Origin: Pandoraea pnomenusa
GTDB lineage: Bacteria > Pseudomonadota > Gammaproteobacteria > Burkholderiales > Burkholderiaceae
Direction: 5' to 3'
DNA: 64,000 bases
NCBI RefSeq assembly: GCF_000767615.3
Contig: NZ_CP009553.3
Span: 4,092,001-4,156,000, forward strand
Shown here: positions 34,823-43,311 of the stretch, piece after piece
How positions within the stretch are numbered: position 1 is the stretch's first letter
Layout of the letters: each line of letters begins with the position of its first letter
The notes under the pieces: model-generated
Seen by the model: only the letters and a program-made list of their open reading frames with translations
Told to the model about the DNA's origin: nothing
Databases searched by the model: none
Program-made: the position numbers and the translations under genes

Positions 34823-36076
34823 ATGAGTTTCTGCGCCATCGATTTCGGCACCTCGAATTCCGCCGTCGCCATTCAGAGCGGCGACGCCATGCGTCTGGTC
34901 GAACTTGAAGCCGGCTACGGCACCCTGCCCACCGCCGTGTTCTTCAATGCCGATGAAGGTGGCCGCGCGTCGTTCGGCCGTCAGGCCGTGGCCGATTACG
35001 TCGACGGCTATGACGGGCGTCTCATGCGCTCGCTCAAGAGCCTGCTCGGTTCCTCCCTGATCGAAAGCACCACCGACCTAGGCAACGGCTCGGCGATGCG
35101 CTACATCGACATCATCGCCACCTTCCTGCGTCATTTGCGCTCGCACGCCCTGAAAGCGGATGGCGGCGATCTGCGCCAGGTGGTCATGGGTCGCCCGGTG
35201 TTCTTCGTCGACGACGACCCGCGTGCCGACGCCGCCGCGCAACGCTCGCTCGAACAAAGCGCGCGCGACGTGGGCTTCCAGGACGTTCAGTTCCAGTTCG
35301 AGCCGATTGCGGCGGCCTTCGATTACGAGTCGCGCCTCGCGCAGGAGCAGCAGGTGCTCGTGGTCGACATCGGGGGCGGCACATCTGACTTCTCGCTCGT
35401 GCGCGTGGGCCCGGGGCGCGCTCGCCGTCTGGAGCGCAAGGACGACGTGCTCGCTCACCACGGTGTGCACATCGCCGGAACGGACTTCGACCGTCGCATC
35501 GAACTGGCCACCATTCTTCGCGAACTCGGCTACAAGGCCCTCGGCCCCGACGGCAAGGAAGTCCCCAACCGCATCTACTTCGATCTCGCCACGTGGCACC
35601 TGATCAACACCGTGTACACGCCCAAACGCGTGGGGGAGCTGGCGTTGACCGCACATCTGTATGCGGATCCGGCGCACCACCGCCGTCTCATGCGCACCGT
35701 GGAGCAACGCCTCGGACACGCGCTCGTGGGTCATGCGGAAGACGCGAAGATCGAGGTCTCGTCGGGCGGCGAGACGTACATCGACCTGTCGGTGATCGAG
35801 CGCGACCTCGGCATTGCTTTTTCCGAGGCCGGCCTGGTGGAAGCGGTGAGCGACGAAATCGCCAGCATCACGGCGGGCGCCGTGCACACGGCATCGCTGG
35901 CGGGACTTCGCGCCGACGACGTCGATGCACTGTACTTCACGGGCGGCTCCACCGGCCTGCGCTGTCTGTCGGACGCGATGTGCGCCGCCTTCCCGAAGGC
36001 CACGCCTGTCTATGGCGACCGCCTCGCCAGCGTGGCGCTCGGTCTGGGCATTCATGCGAAGCGAGTGTTCGCGTAA
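34823..36076 (+). CDS. yegD: Hsp70-family chaperone-like protein YegD
   Basis: A 417-residue actin-fold ATPase. The phosphate-1 loop is IDFGTSNSAVAI near the N-terminus, phosphate-2 is VVDIGGGTSDFSLVRV, and the adenosine motif is FTGGSTGL close to the C-terminus. It has the nucleotide-binding domain of Hsp70 but no substrate-binding domain, as in YegD. The cellular role is poorly known; cytoplasmic chaperone-like ATPase. It is monocistronic between the MFS gene and a bidirectional terminator. The length is slightly below E. coli YegD. Confidence 0.9.
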   Translation: MSFCAIDFGTSNSAVAIQSGDAMRLVELEAGYGTLPTAVFFNADEGGRASFGRQAVADYVDGYDGRLMRSLKSLLGSSLIESTTDLGNGSAMRYIDIIATFLRHLRSHALKADGGDLRQVVMGRPVFFVDDDPRADAAAQRSLEQSARDVGFQDVQFQFEPIAAAFDYESRLAQEQQVLVVDIGGGTSDFSLVRVGPGRARRLERKDDVLAHHGVHIAGTDFDRRIELATILRELGYKALGPDGKEVPNRIYFDLATWHLINTVYTPKRVGELALTAHLYADPAHHRRLMRTVEQRLGHALVGHAEDAKIEVSSGGETYIDLSVIERDLGIAFSEAGLVEAVSDEIASITAGAVHTASLAGLRADDVDALYFTGGSTGLRCLSDAMCAAFPKATPVYGDRLASVALGLGIHAKRVFA

Positions 36077-36120
36077 GCGGTGATTCGATAGCGAACGGAT
36101 AGCAACGACCGGCGAACGGC

Positions 36121-36182
36121 GGCGAACGCGCGTTCGCCAACGTGAAAAAAGCGCGCGACCGAGAGGTCAGCGCGCTTTTTTT
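36121..36182. terminator. Bidirectional terminator between yegD and amn
   Basis: GCGCGCGACC-GAGA-GGTC-A-GCGCGC (36151-36175) is flanked by six A on the left and seven T on the right, so it ends transcription from both sides. A second perfect hairpin, GGCGAACGCGCGTTCGCC, stands just before it at 36121-36138. Confidence 0.9.
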
Positions 36183-36198
36183 CGTCTGTCGACGGGCG

Positions 36199-37698
36199 TT
36201 ACTGGAACGCGACTTCGTTGAAGCTTCGCAGCTTGCGGCTATGCAGGCGATCGAGGCCGTTGTCGCGCAACAGCTCCATCGCCTTCACGCCGATCTTCAG
36301 ATGCTGATCGACCCGTTCGCGATAGAAGCGGTCCGCCATGCCGGGCAGTTTCAACTCGCCGTGCAGTGGCTTGTCGCTCACGCAGAGCAAGGTACCGTAT
36401 GGCACCCGGAAGCGAAACCCATTCGCCGCGATGGTCGCGCTCTCCATGTCGAGCGCAATGGCGCGGCTCTGGCTCATGCGCTGCACGGGCTCGCGGTGAT
36501 CGCGCAATTCCCAGTTACGGTTATCGACCGTCACGACCGTTCCTGTGCGCATCACGCGCTTGAGTTCGAAATCGTCGAGCTGCGTCACGTCGGCCACGGC
36601 GCGCTCGAGCGCCACCTGCACTTCGGCCAGCGGCGGCACCGGCACCCACAGTGGCAGGTCGTCGTCGAGCACGTGGTCTTCGCGAACATAGCCGTGCGCC
36701 AGGCAGTAGTCGCCCAGACGTTGCGAATTGCGCAGCCCCGCGCAGTGTCCCAACATCACCCAGGCGTGCGGGCGCAGCACCGCGATGTGATCGGTGATCG
36801 TCTTCGCGTTCGAAGGGCCCACACCGATATTGACCATGGTGATGCCCGTATTGTCGGGGCGCACGAGATGGTAGGCCGGCATCTGCGGCAACCGCGACGG
36901 CGATGTGCCCGCGGGCGCGCGCGCGTCGATGTTCTGGTTCCAGTGCGTGACATTCCCCGGTTCGACGAACGCCGTGTATTGGCTGCGGTATTCGCGCAGC
37001 GCCGGATCGTCGGTCTCGCTCATCAATTCCCGTCCCAACTCGACGAATTCGTCGATGTAAAACTGGTAATTCGTGAAAAGCACGTAGTTCTGGAAATGCT
37101 CGGGCGAGGTTGCCGTGTAGTGGCGCAGACGATGCAGCGAATAGTCCACGCGCGGCGCCGTGAACAGCGCGAGCGGCAGAATCTCGTCAGGCAGCGGGTC
37201 GCGCGTGCCGTTCACGATACTGTCGTCCATCGTCGCCAGATCGGGCACATCGAACACGGTGCGCATGGCGCGCAGGTGAGTCTGGTCGAGATCGCCCTCG
37301 AGGTACACGCCGTCCTGATAGGCGAAGTGCACGGGAATCGGCTCGTCCGATACCCCCACTTCGAATGCCACGCCGTGGTTGTGCGCGAGGCGACGAAGCT
37401 GCTCGGTGTAATAGTTCTCGAACAGGTCGGGGCGCGTGACGGTCGTCTGGTAGCTGCCCGGCCCCGACACGAAGCCGTAGGACAGGCGCTTGTCGAGCTG
37501 GGTGATGTCCTCGGTGGTGATACGAATGAACGGGTAATGCGCGCTCACCCGTCGCGCGGAATCCTTTTGCGTCGAAAAGCGTTCGAACGCGGCGCGAAGG
37601 TACGCCGTGTTGGCGTCGTAAATCGTCTTCAGGTAGGCGACGGCTTCCACCGGATCCGCAATCGATCGGGTGGCATGGACCGGTTCTTGTTCGGACAT
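36199..37698 (-). CDS. amn: AMP nucleosidase
   Basis: A 499-residue enzyme hydrolysing AMP to adenine and ribose 5-phosphate, adjusting the adenylate pool. The N-terminal regulatory domain (to about 190) is followed by the phosphorylase-like catalytic domain: ITMVNIGVGPSNAKTITDHIAVLRP, MLGHCAGLR and ALDMESATIAANGFRFRVPYG, the last holding the nucleoside-binding Met-Glu-Ser. The full length matches E. coli Amn. ATG 37698 is chosen because AGAGG lies at proper spacing; the preceding in-frame TTG has none. Monocistronic, with a shared bidirectional terminator downstream. Confidence 0.95.
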   Translation of the reverse strand: MSEQEPVHATRSIADPVEAVAYLKTIYDANTAYLRAAFERFSTQKDSARRVSAHYPFIRITTEDITQLDKRLSYGFVSGPGSYQTTVTRPDLFENYYTEQLRRLAHNHGVAFEVGVSDEPIPVHFAYQDGVYLEGDLDQTHLRAMRTVFDVPDLATMDDSIVNGTRDPLPDEILPLALFTAPRVDYSLHRLRHYTATSPEHFQNYVLFTNYQFYIDEFVELGRELMSETDDPALREYRSQYTAFVEPGNVTHWNQNIDARAPAGTSPSRLPQMPAYHLVRPDNTGITMVNIGVGPSNAKTITDHIAVLRPHAWVMLGHCAGLRNSQRLGDYCLAHGYVREDHVLDDDLPLWVPVPPLAEVQVALERAVADVTQLDDFELKRVMRTGTVVTVDNRNWELRDHREPVQRMSQSRAIALDMESATIAANGFRFRVPYGTLLCVSDKPLHGELKLPGMADRFYRERVDQHLKIGVKAMELLRDNGLDRLHSRKLRSFNEVAFQ

Positions 37699-37905
37699 GC
37701 GCAAACCTCTTCTATCTTTTTCATGATCTCGAGTATGCGCCTATTGTGACACGACTATACGACACTCGCGTGTGCCTGCGACGAGACGAATTCCCGTGCC
37801 GATCCGCTTCGCATCGACACGGGAAAATGCAGACCACACGGGGTCTGGGAAGCACTTGCGGGCATGCGTCCGATCGGTCGCTCCGGTGCCTGCGAACCCG
37901 GCCGA

Positions 37906-38115
37906 TCAGTCTTCCAGACGCACGCCGACCTTGAGGGTGACCTGCCAGTGAGCGACCTTGCCGTCCTCGATGTGGCCTCGGGTTTCCGTGATCTCGAACC
38001 AGTTCAGGTTGCGCAACGTCTTGCTCGCGCGCTCGATGGCGCATTTGACGGCATCGTCGATCGATTGGGTCGACGAGCCGGTCAGCTCGATCTGCTTGTA
38101 CACGTGATTCGACAT
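37906..38115 (-). CDS. Dodecin, flavin-storage protein
   Basis: A 69-residue dodecin that forms a dodecameric shell binding flavins (or CoA/FMN in bacteria). The conserved parts are visible: [28 protein letters not shown], and [14 protein letters not shown] with Trp39, which stacks on the isoalloxazine ring; the end is [14 protein letters not shown]. The 210-bp gene stands alone between amn and the MarR gene. Confidence 0.95.
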   Translation of the reverse strand: MSNHVYKQIELTGSSTQSIDDAVKCAIERASKTLRNLNWFEITETRGHIEDGKVAHWQVTLKVGVRLED

Positions 38116-38161
38116 GTCAGTCTCCGGCGTCGGGTTAGGAGACTCCCATGCTAGGCGCGTC

Positions 38162-38767
38162 CTACCGCGGCCGCAAGTCGGTGCATTCCGACAGCCCGTC
38201 CTCGGGACCGTCGAGACGCTGCGCGCCCGGAGAGACAGCCGCGTTCGAGGCCGTCGCTTCGTGGTGCGGCACATCGCGTGGCCCGTCGCGACGCAACGCC
38301 GCCGGCACCACGGTGTCGAGCGGCGTCGGCACGACATTGGCGAGATTTCGACGCACCTTCTGCAAGAGCTGCGTGAGTTGGACGCACTCGAATGCCGTGA
38401 GACCCTGCATCGCTTCGTTGCGCACTTCGTCGGAGAGCGCACGGGCGACTTCGAGCTGCGCCACCGCCGCGCGCGTGACGAACAAGCGCTCGATGCGAGG
38501 ATCGCGCGCGTCCGGCCGGCGCCGCACCCACCCCGCCGCCTCCATGCGCTCGAGCGTTCGCGCGAGCGTCTGCATGGGCGTCTCGAGGATGTCGGCCAGC
38601 ACCGTCTGGCTCACGCCCCGATTGTCGGCGAGATAGACCAGCAAGCGGCACTGTGCGCGCGTAAGCGGCAGCGTGCGTTGCGCGAGCTGTTCGAAACGGC
38701 GTCCGAACAGACGCTGGACGTCTGCCACGAGAAAACCGAATCGTCGGGCGGAATCGGACATTTTCAT
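38162..38767 (-). CDS. MarR-family transcriptional regulator, probably leaderless
   Basis: A 201-residue MarR regulator. The winged HTH is clear: [41 protein letters not shown], then wing [18 protein letters not shown]. The C-terminal ~50 residues after the dimer helices ([15 protein letters not shown] onward) are a disordered tail longer than usual. A -35/-10 pair with ideal spacing (38803-38775) puts the expected transcript start on the ATG at 38767, and no ribosome-binding site is seen; ATGs at 38761 and 38776 are alternatives. No obvious target gene is adjacent; dodecin follows 46 bp downstream. Confidence 0.87.
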   Translation of the reverse strand: MKMSDSARRFGFLVADVQRLFGRRFEQLAQRTLPLTRAQCRLLVYLADNRGVSQTVLADILETPMQTLARTLERMEAAGWVRRRPDARDPRIERLFVTRAAVAQLEVARALSDEVRNEAMQGLTAFECVQLTQLLQKVRRNLANVVPTPLDTVVPAALRRDGPRDVPHHEATASNAAVSPGAQRLDGPEDGLSECTDLRPR

Positions 38768-38774
38768 ATGCCGC

Positions 38775-38803
38775 ATTATGATAAACAGGTTTAGGAATAT
38801 CAA
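38775..38803 (-). promoter_or_regulatory. Sigma-70 promoter of the MarR gene
   Basis: TTGATA (38803-38798), 17-bp spacer, CATAAT (38780-38775) on the minus strand. Start of transcription would fall near 38767-38769, on the ATG. Confidence 0.6.
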
Positions 38804-38852
38804 GCGGCGCCGCTCAGCTCGCCGAGGCCCCGAGCCGCATCGTGTCGACTGT

Positions 38853-38929
38853 CTGTCGGATGCCTGTCATTCGCCTGTCATTCGCCTGTCAGTCACCTGT
38901 CGATTTCCTGTCGGCGTCCTGTCCGCTGC
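38853..38929. repeat. Seven-unit CTGTC array with exact 11-bp period
   Basis: CTGTC begins at 38853, 38864, 38875, 38886, 38897, 38908 and 38919, always 11 bp apart, and every unit ends in C. Units 2 and 3 are identical (CTGTCATTCGC). A weaker GTGTC at 38842 keeps the phase. The array covers the last ~13 codons of the glk fusion gene and continues toward the MarR promoter. The unit and spacing resemble the half-sites of a PhoB box. Confidence 0.85.
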
Positions 38930-40763
38930 CGTGACCGAGCCAGTCCAGCGCACCCTCGCCCACGGCGTGCCCGCCCGGACCGGCACGCCGGATCGCCACG
39001 CCAACGGCCAGCACGTCAATGGCCGCCAGATGCAGTATCCGGGCGATCATCGTCACGTGCGCGCCCATCGTCTCGACGTGATCGTTCGGCAGCACCAGCG
39101 TGGCCTTGCGCGCCAGCGGCGAGTTTCGCGCCGTGAGCGCGATAACCTTCGCTCCGCGCCCCACGGCAATATCGACGGCCCGGTTCAGATCCACCGAGCG
39201 CCCCGACGCCGAAATTGCCACCACAACGTCGCCATCACCGAGCAAACCCGCGGCGGCCTGCAACAGATACGGGTCGCCATACGCGATGGTTGGCATTCCG
39301 AAGCGGAAGAACTTGTAGTGTGCGTCCTGCGCGATCACGCCCGAATTTCCCAGTCCATAGAACTCGATGCGACGCGCGCCGTCGAGCAGCGCGACCGCCG
39401 ACTCGACCGTCCGGGCGTCGAGGTGCTCGCGCATCTGCAGGATCGACGAGACGGTGTTGTCGAGCACCTTGGCGCTGAACTCCGCCGCCGAGTCGCCCAC
39501 ATGCACCTGCCCGTGGCGCACCGGCAACGTGCCGGTAAGTGCGCTTGCGAGCTTGAGCTTGAAGTCCGACAGCCCCTGGCAGCCAAGCTTGCGGCAAAAG
39601 CGGATCACTGTGGGTTGACTCACCCGGGCCAGTCGCGCGATCTCGGCCACCGGTTCCGCCAGCAACGCGCGCGGTTGCTTCAGCGTGAGTTCGGCAACGC
39701 GTTGCTCTGCGGGACTCAGCCGGTCGCGCAGACGATGCAGACGGTCGATCAACGCCCCCGCGCCGACCGCGTGCGTGCCGAGTTGTTCGGCGAGAATCGC
39801 GGACGTGCCGAGAAACGCCGGATGGTCGGCCGTGATCACGAATGTCGGGATCTTCCGCAGATAGGCCTCGAAACGCCCCTTGGCCTCGAAGCGCCGGCGA
39901 AACGGGGAGTCCTCGAACAGCTTGCCGAGCTTGGGGATCACGCCGCCACCGAGGTACACGCCGCCGACCGCCCCCAGCGTCACCGCCACATTGCCCGCGA
40001 GGGTACCGAGCATCGCGCAAAAGCAGTCGACGGTCTCGCGCGCGAGCGGGTCGCCCGCATGCGCGAGTTTCGCGATCTCGGGGGTCTCGAGTGCCTGCAC
40101 CTCGCGGCCCTCGCGCGCGGCCAGCGCCTGATAGACGAGCGCCATGCCCGGCCCCGCCACCAGGCGCTCGAAAGACACATGCGGAAAATGCTTCCACGCG
40201 TAGCGCAGGACGTCGATTTCGCGTTCGTCGGCCGGCGCGAACGTCGTATGCCCGCCCTCGCTGCCCAGCGCAATCCACCGGTCCGCGGCCGGAATCAGGC
40301 CCGACACGCCCACACCCGTGCCCGGCCCGAGCAAGCCGATGACGCCATTCGGACGCGGCTCGCCGCCCCCCACCTGATGCTTTTGTGCGTCGCTCAGATA
40401 CGGGAGCGCCATGGCCAGCGCGGTGAAATCGTTGACCACCAGCAGCGTTTCGAAACGCAGCGCACGTCGAGTGGCTTCGATCGAGAAGTGCCAGTCGCGG
40501 TTCGTCATGCGAACTTCGTCGCCTTCGATCGGGTTGGCGATCGCGATCGCCGCATGCCGCACAGGCTCGGCGTGATCGGCATCGTCGAGATAGGCGCGAA
40601 TGACTTCGGGAACACCGGCGTAATCGTCGCACGCGTAATCGCGAATCTCGACAAGGTCGCCCGGCGAAATTTCCAGGGCGAAGCGAGCGTTGGTGCCGCC
40701 GATATCGGCAAGCAGACGCGGCCCGCTCAGATGCGGCGGATTATTCCTCACTCCAGAAGACAT
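38889..40763 (-). CDS. glk: Bifunctional glucokinase / RpiR (HexR-like) transcriptional regulator
   Basis: A 624-residue fusion. Residues ~15-335 are a Glk-type glucokinase: phosphate loop [15 protein letters not shown], catalytic-site [26 protein letters not shown] and [10 protein letters not shown]. From ~340 an RpiR HTH follows ([38 protein letters not shown]), then a SIS sugar-phosphate domain ([35 protein letters not shown]). This fusion is a known Burkholderiales arrangement. It phosphorylates glucose and probably senses a 6-phosphogluconate-type effector (KDPG in HexR). The start overlaps pgl by 23 bp. Its operator is probably the palindrome at 43060-43074. The last ~13 codons are made from a CTGTC repeat array. 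Confidence 0.95.
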   Translation of the reverse strand: MSSGVRNNPPHLSGPRLLADIGGTNARFALEISPGDLVEIRDYACDDYAGVPEVIRAYLDDADHAEPVRHAAIAIANPIEGDEVRMTNRDWHFSIEATRRALRFETLLVVNDFTALAMALPYLSDAQKHQVGGGEPRPNGVIGLLGPGTGVGVSGLIPAADRWIALGSEGGHTTFAPADEREIDVLRYAWKHFPHVSFERLVAGPGMALVYQALAAREGREVQALETPEIAKLAHAGDPLARETVDCFCAMLGTLAGNVAVTLGAVGGVYLGGGVIPKLGKLFEDSPFRRRFEAKGRFEAYLRKIPTFVITADHPAFLGTSAILAEQLGTHAVGAGALIDRLHRLRDRLSPAEQRVAELTLKQPRALLAEPVAEIARLARVSQPTVIRFCRKLGCQGLSDFKLKLASALTGTLPVRHGQVHVGDSAAEFSAKVLDNTVSSILQMREHLDARTVESAVALLDGARRIEFYGLGNSGVIAQDAHYKFFRFGMPTIAYGDPYLLQAAAGLLGDGDVVVAISASGRSVDLNRAVDIAVGRGAKVIALTARNSPLARKATLVLPNDHVETMGAHVTMIARILHLAAIDVLAVGVAIRRAGPGGHAVGEGALDWLGHGSGQDADRKSTGD

Positions 40764-41418
40764 CGAGACTCACTCCTTCACGGTGGATCAGCCGGGAAAT
40801 GGCGTTGTCCTGCACCTCGTCCTGCGCCGCTTCCAGTACGGCCCGCTTGGCCGGGCCCTGAATCTGCAGCATGAGCCGCTCGCTGGCCGCGAGCGCCGCC
40901 AGCGACCATGAGACCCGCACGTGCGGCGCGCGCTGCGGATGCACGAGCACGAACTTCTCACGGGTGGTGATCGCGTCGTGCCACTGCGGAGCATCGGCGA
41001 AGAGTGACGCCGTATGCCCGTCTTCGCCCATGCCCAGCACACACACCTGCGGCACGCCGTGCGCCCAGGTGTCGTTGAGCGTACGCACCTGCAGCGAGGC
41101 GCTCGTGCGCGTGTCGACGAGCGGCAGCCAGTGCGCGCCGCTCGCGTGGGGCAACAGCGTCTCGGCCACGAGCCGCGCGTTGCTCTCATCGTGCGTGGGC
41201 GGCAACCAGCGGTCGTCGACCAGCGTGATGTCGACATCGCGCCATGCCACCGGGAGCCGGGCGAGTTGCATGAGGAACGGCCGAGGACTCGCGCCGCCCG
41301 ACACCGCGAGCAGCGCACGCGGGCGGATCGTCAAGGCTTCGTCGAGCCCGGCGACGACCGCGTTCGCGAGTGCCTGTGCCTGCGCTTCACGCGTTGGGAA
41401 AATTCGCCAGTGGATCAT
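40741..41418 (-). CDS. pgl: 6-phosphogluconolactonase
   Basis: A 225-residue lactonase, the second step of glucose 6-phosphate oxidation, giving 6-phosphogluconate for the Entner-Doudoroff or pentose phosphate route. Family motifs: [32 protein letters not shown] and [14 protein letters not shown], the last with the catalytic His. It starts 90 bp after zwf and overlaps the glk start, so the three genes form one operon. Confidence 0.95.
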   Translation of the reverse strand: MIHWRIFPTREAQAQALANAVVAGLDEALTIRPRALLAVSGGASPRPFLMQLARLPVAWRDVDITLVDDRWLPPTHDESNARLVAETLLPHASGAHWLPLVDTRTSASLQVRTLNDTWAHGVPQVCVLGMGEDGHTASLFADAPQWHDAITTREKFVLVHPQRAPHVRVSWSLAALAASERLMLQIQGPAKRAVLEAAQDEVQDNAISRLIHREGVSLDVFWSEE

Positions 41419-41508
41419 GGGTGTCTACCTCCGTTTGCCTTGACGGTGGACGCGGCGTGCAGCGCGCAACAGCGCCGGACGGCCCGCCGCCGCGCGCCGC
41501 AATCCGTC

Positions 41509-43002
41509 TCAGTTGTCTTCTTCCACCCAGCTCGTGCCGTACTGCGTGAGCAGCGCGCTCGCGGCGGGCGGCCCCCAGGTGCCGGCGGCGTAGCGCTTCG
41601 GACCCTTGTGCTGGCGCGCCCAGTACGCCTGGATCGGCGCGACCCAGCGCCAGGCCTGTTCCTGCTCGTCACGTCGTACGAACAGGGCCAGGCGCCCGTG
41701 GATGACGTCGAGCAACAAGCGCTCGTAGGCATCCATGCGGTGCCCTTTGAAGAACTGATCGAACGCGAGATCGAGGTGAACCGATTGCAGGTTCATTCCC
41801 TCACCCGGTTGCTTCGCCAGACAGTAGAGGCGGATCGATTCGTTCGGCTGCAGACGGATGACGAGACGGTTCACGCCGGGGTGCGTCGTTGCCTCGCCGA
41901 GCAACGGATACGGCGTGGCCCGATAGTTGACGACGATCTCCGCCACACGTTCGCCCAGCCGCTTGCCCGTGCGCAGGAAAAACGGCACGCCGGCCCAGCG
42001 CCAGTTGTCGATGTCGGCCTTCAGGGCCACGAACGTTTCGGTCTGGCTGTCGGCGGGCACCCCCGGCTCGTCCACGTAAGCGGATACGGCCGACTTGCCG
42101 ATGGCCCCGCCGCCGTATTGGCCGCGCACCACGTTGCGGGCCACTGACTCGTCGTCAAGCCGGCGCAGCGAACGCAGCACGCGAAGCTTCTCGTCGCGCA
42201 CGGCGTCGGCGTCCATCGACAACGGCGGCTCCATCGCCACGATGGCGAGCAGTTGCAGCAGGTGGTTCTGCACCATGTCGCGCAGCGCGCCGGTCTGCTC
42301 ATAGAACTCGCCGCGCCCCTCCACCCCGATCTCCTCCGCGATCGTGATCTGGATGTTCTCGATCAGGTCACGCCGCCACAGCGGTTCGAAAATCGCATTG
42401 CCGAAACGCAGCGCGAGCAGGTTCTGCACCGCCTCCTTCCCGAGGTAATGGTCGATGCGGTAAATCTGGTCTTCGCGGAAGATCGCGCCCACGGCGTCGT
42501 TGATCGCCTCGGACGATGCGAGATCGTGGCCCAGCGGCTTCTCGAGCACGATGCGCCCGTTCTCGTTGAGCCCCGCCCTTCGCAGCCCTTCACAAATCGG
42601 AATGAATAACGACGGCCCGGTGGCCAGATAGAAGATGCGCACGCCGGGCCGCTTCGCCAGCCGTCCGGCCAGCACGTCGAATTCCGCCTGGCGCCCGAGA
42701 TCGAGCGGCATGTAATCGATCGTCGCCAGAAACTGCTTCCACGCCGCCTCGTCCCACACGTCGGGCTTGATATGGCCTCGCACGTGCTCTTCGCACCAGG
42801 TGTGGTAGCCGGCGGCATCCATCGGTTTGCGGGAGACGGCCAGAATGCGGCCGGTGGCAGTCGCGTCCGAGGCATCGGCCCGGCCGTCGGACCCGAGCTG
42901 CCCGGTGCGGAACGCCCGGAACAACGAAGGGAGTACCTTGCGCAGCGACAAATCGCCGGTGGCACCGAACAACACAAAAGTATAGGGTGAAGGCGTATGC
43001 AT
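41509..43002 (-). CDS. zwf: Glucose-6-phosphate 1-dehydrogenase
   Basis: A 497-residue enzyme oxidising glucose 6-phosphate to 6-phosphogluconolactone. NADP-binding GATGDLSLRKVLPSLF is at 13-28; the active site IYRIDHYLGKEAVQNLL holds the substrate-binding Lys and catalytic His. The family length is normal. The start at 43002 is chosen because MHTPSPYTFVLFGA begins the Rossmann strand; the in-frame codon 19 residues upstream covers the operator region. First gene of zwf-pgl-glk::rpiR, divergent from edd. Confidence 0.95.
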   Translation of the reverse strand: MHTPSPYTFVLFGATGDLSLRKVLPSLFRAFRTGQLGSDGRADASDATATGRILAVSRKPMDAAGYHTWCEEHVRGHIKPDVWDEAAWKQFLATIDYMPLDLGRQAEFDVLAGRLAKRPGVRIFYLATGPSLFIPICEGLRRAGLNENGRIVLEKPLGHDLASSEAINDAVGAIFREDQIYRIDHYLGKEAVQNLLALRFGNAIFEPLWRRDLIENIQITIAEEIGVEGRGEFYEQTGALRDMVQNHLLQLLAIVAMEPPLSMDADAVRDEKLRVLRSLRRLDDESVARNVVRGQYGGGAIGKSAVSAYVDEPGVPADSQTETFVALKADIDNWRWAGVPFFLRTGKRLGERVAEIVVNYRATPYPLLGEATTHPGVNRLVIRLQPNESIRLYCLAKQPGEGMNLQSVHLDLAFDQFFKGHRMDAYERLLLDVIHGRLALFVRRDEQEQAWRWVAPIQAYWARQHKGPKRYAAGTWGPPAASALLTQYGTSWVEEDN

Positions 43003-43059
43003 GGCAGAGACGATGACACTGAAAGATGGCACTGGAAGAGCGCAACTTTGACACTGCAT

Positions 43060-43074
43060 TGTAGTTTAACTACA
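43060..43074. promoter_or_regulatory. HexR-type operator between zwf and edd
   Basis: TGTAGTTTAACTACA is a perfect 15-bp palindrome (TGTAGTT-T-AACTACA). HexR of the RpiR family is known to bind sites of the form TGTARTwwwAyTACA in proteobacteria. It lies 58 bp before the zwf start and ~240 bp before edd. The rest of the 309-bp intergenic region (43003-43311) shows no gene. Confidence 0.85.
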
Positions 43075-43311
43075 CTTCAATTCAACAAAATCTCGTGCTT
43101 TCACTACATCTCACGGTCTGCATGACGAGGTACCTCGGCGCGGGAAGCGCGCGCCCGATGCAGAAGCCGACGGCAGGCGCCTCGCGTGGGCGGACATGGC
43201 GGCCCGAATGGCCGAACGACACGAAAGGCGCGAAAGCCGCTCGACCTCCGACGGCGCGGAAGCCCCGAAATATCGGAATCCCCACAAGCCCCACAACGTC
43301 CCGGAATCACC

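Noticed and set aside
39235..40632. 465-codon minus-strand frame in the glk region
   Set aside because: It is another frame of the glk::rpiR fusion, whose kinase, HTH and SIS motifs fit the annotated frame.
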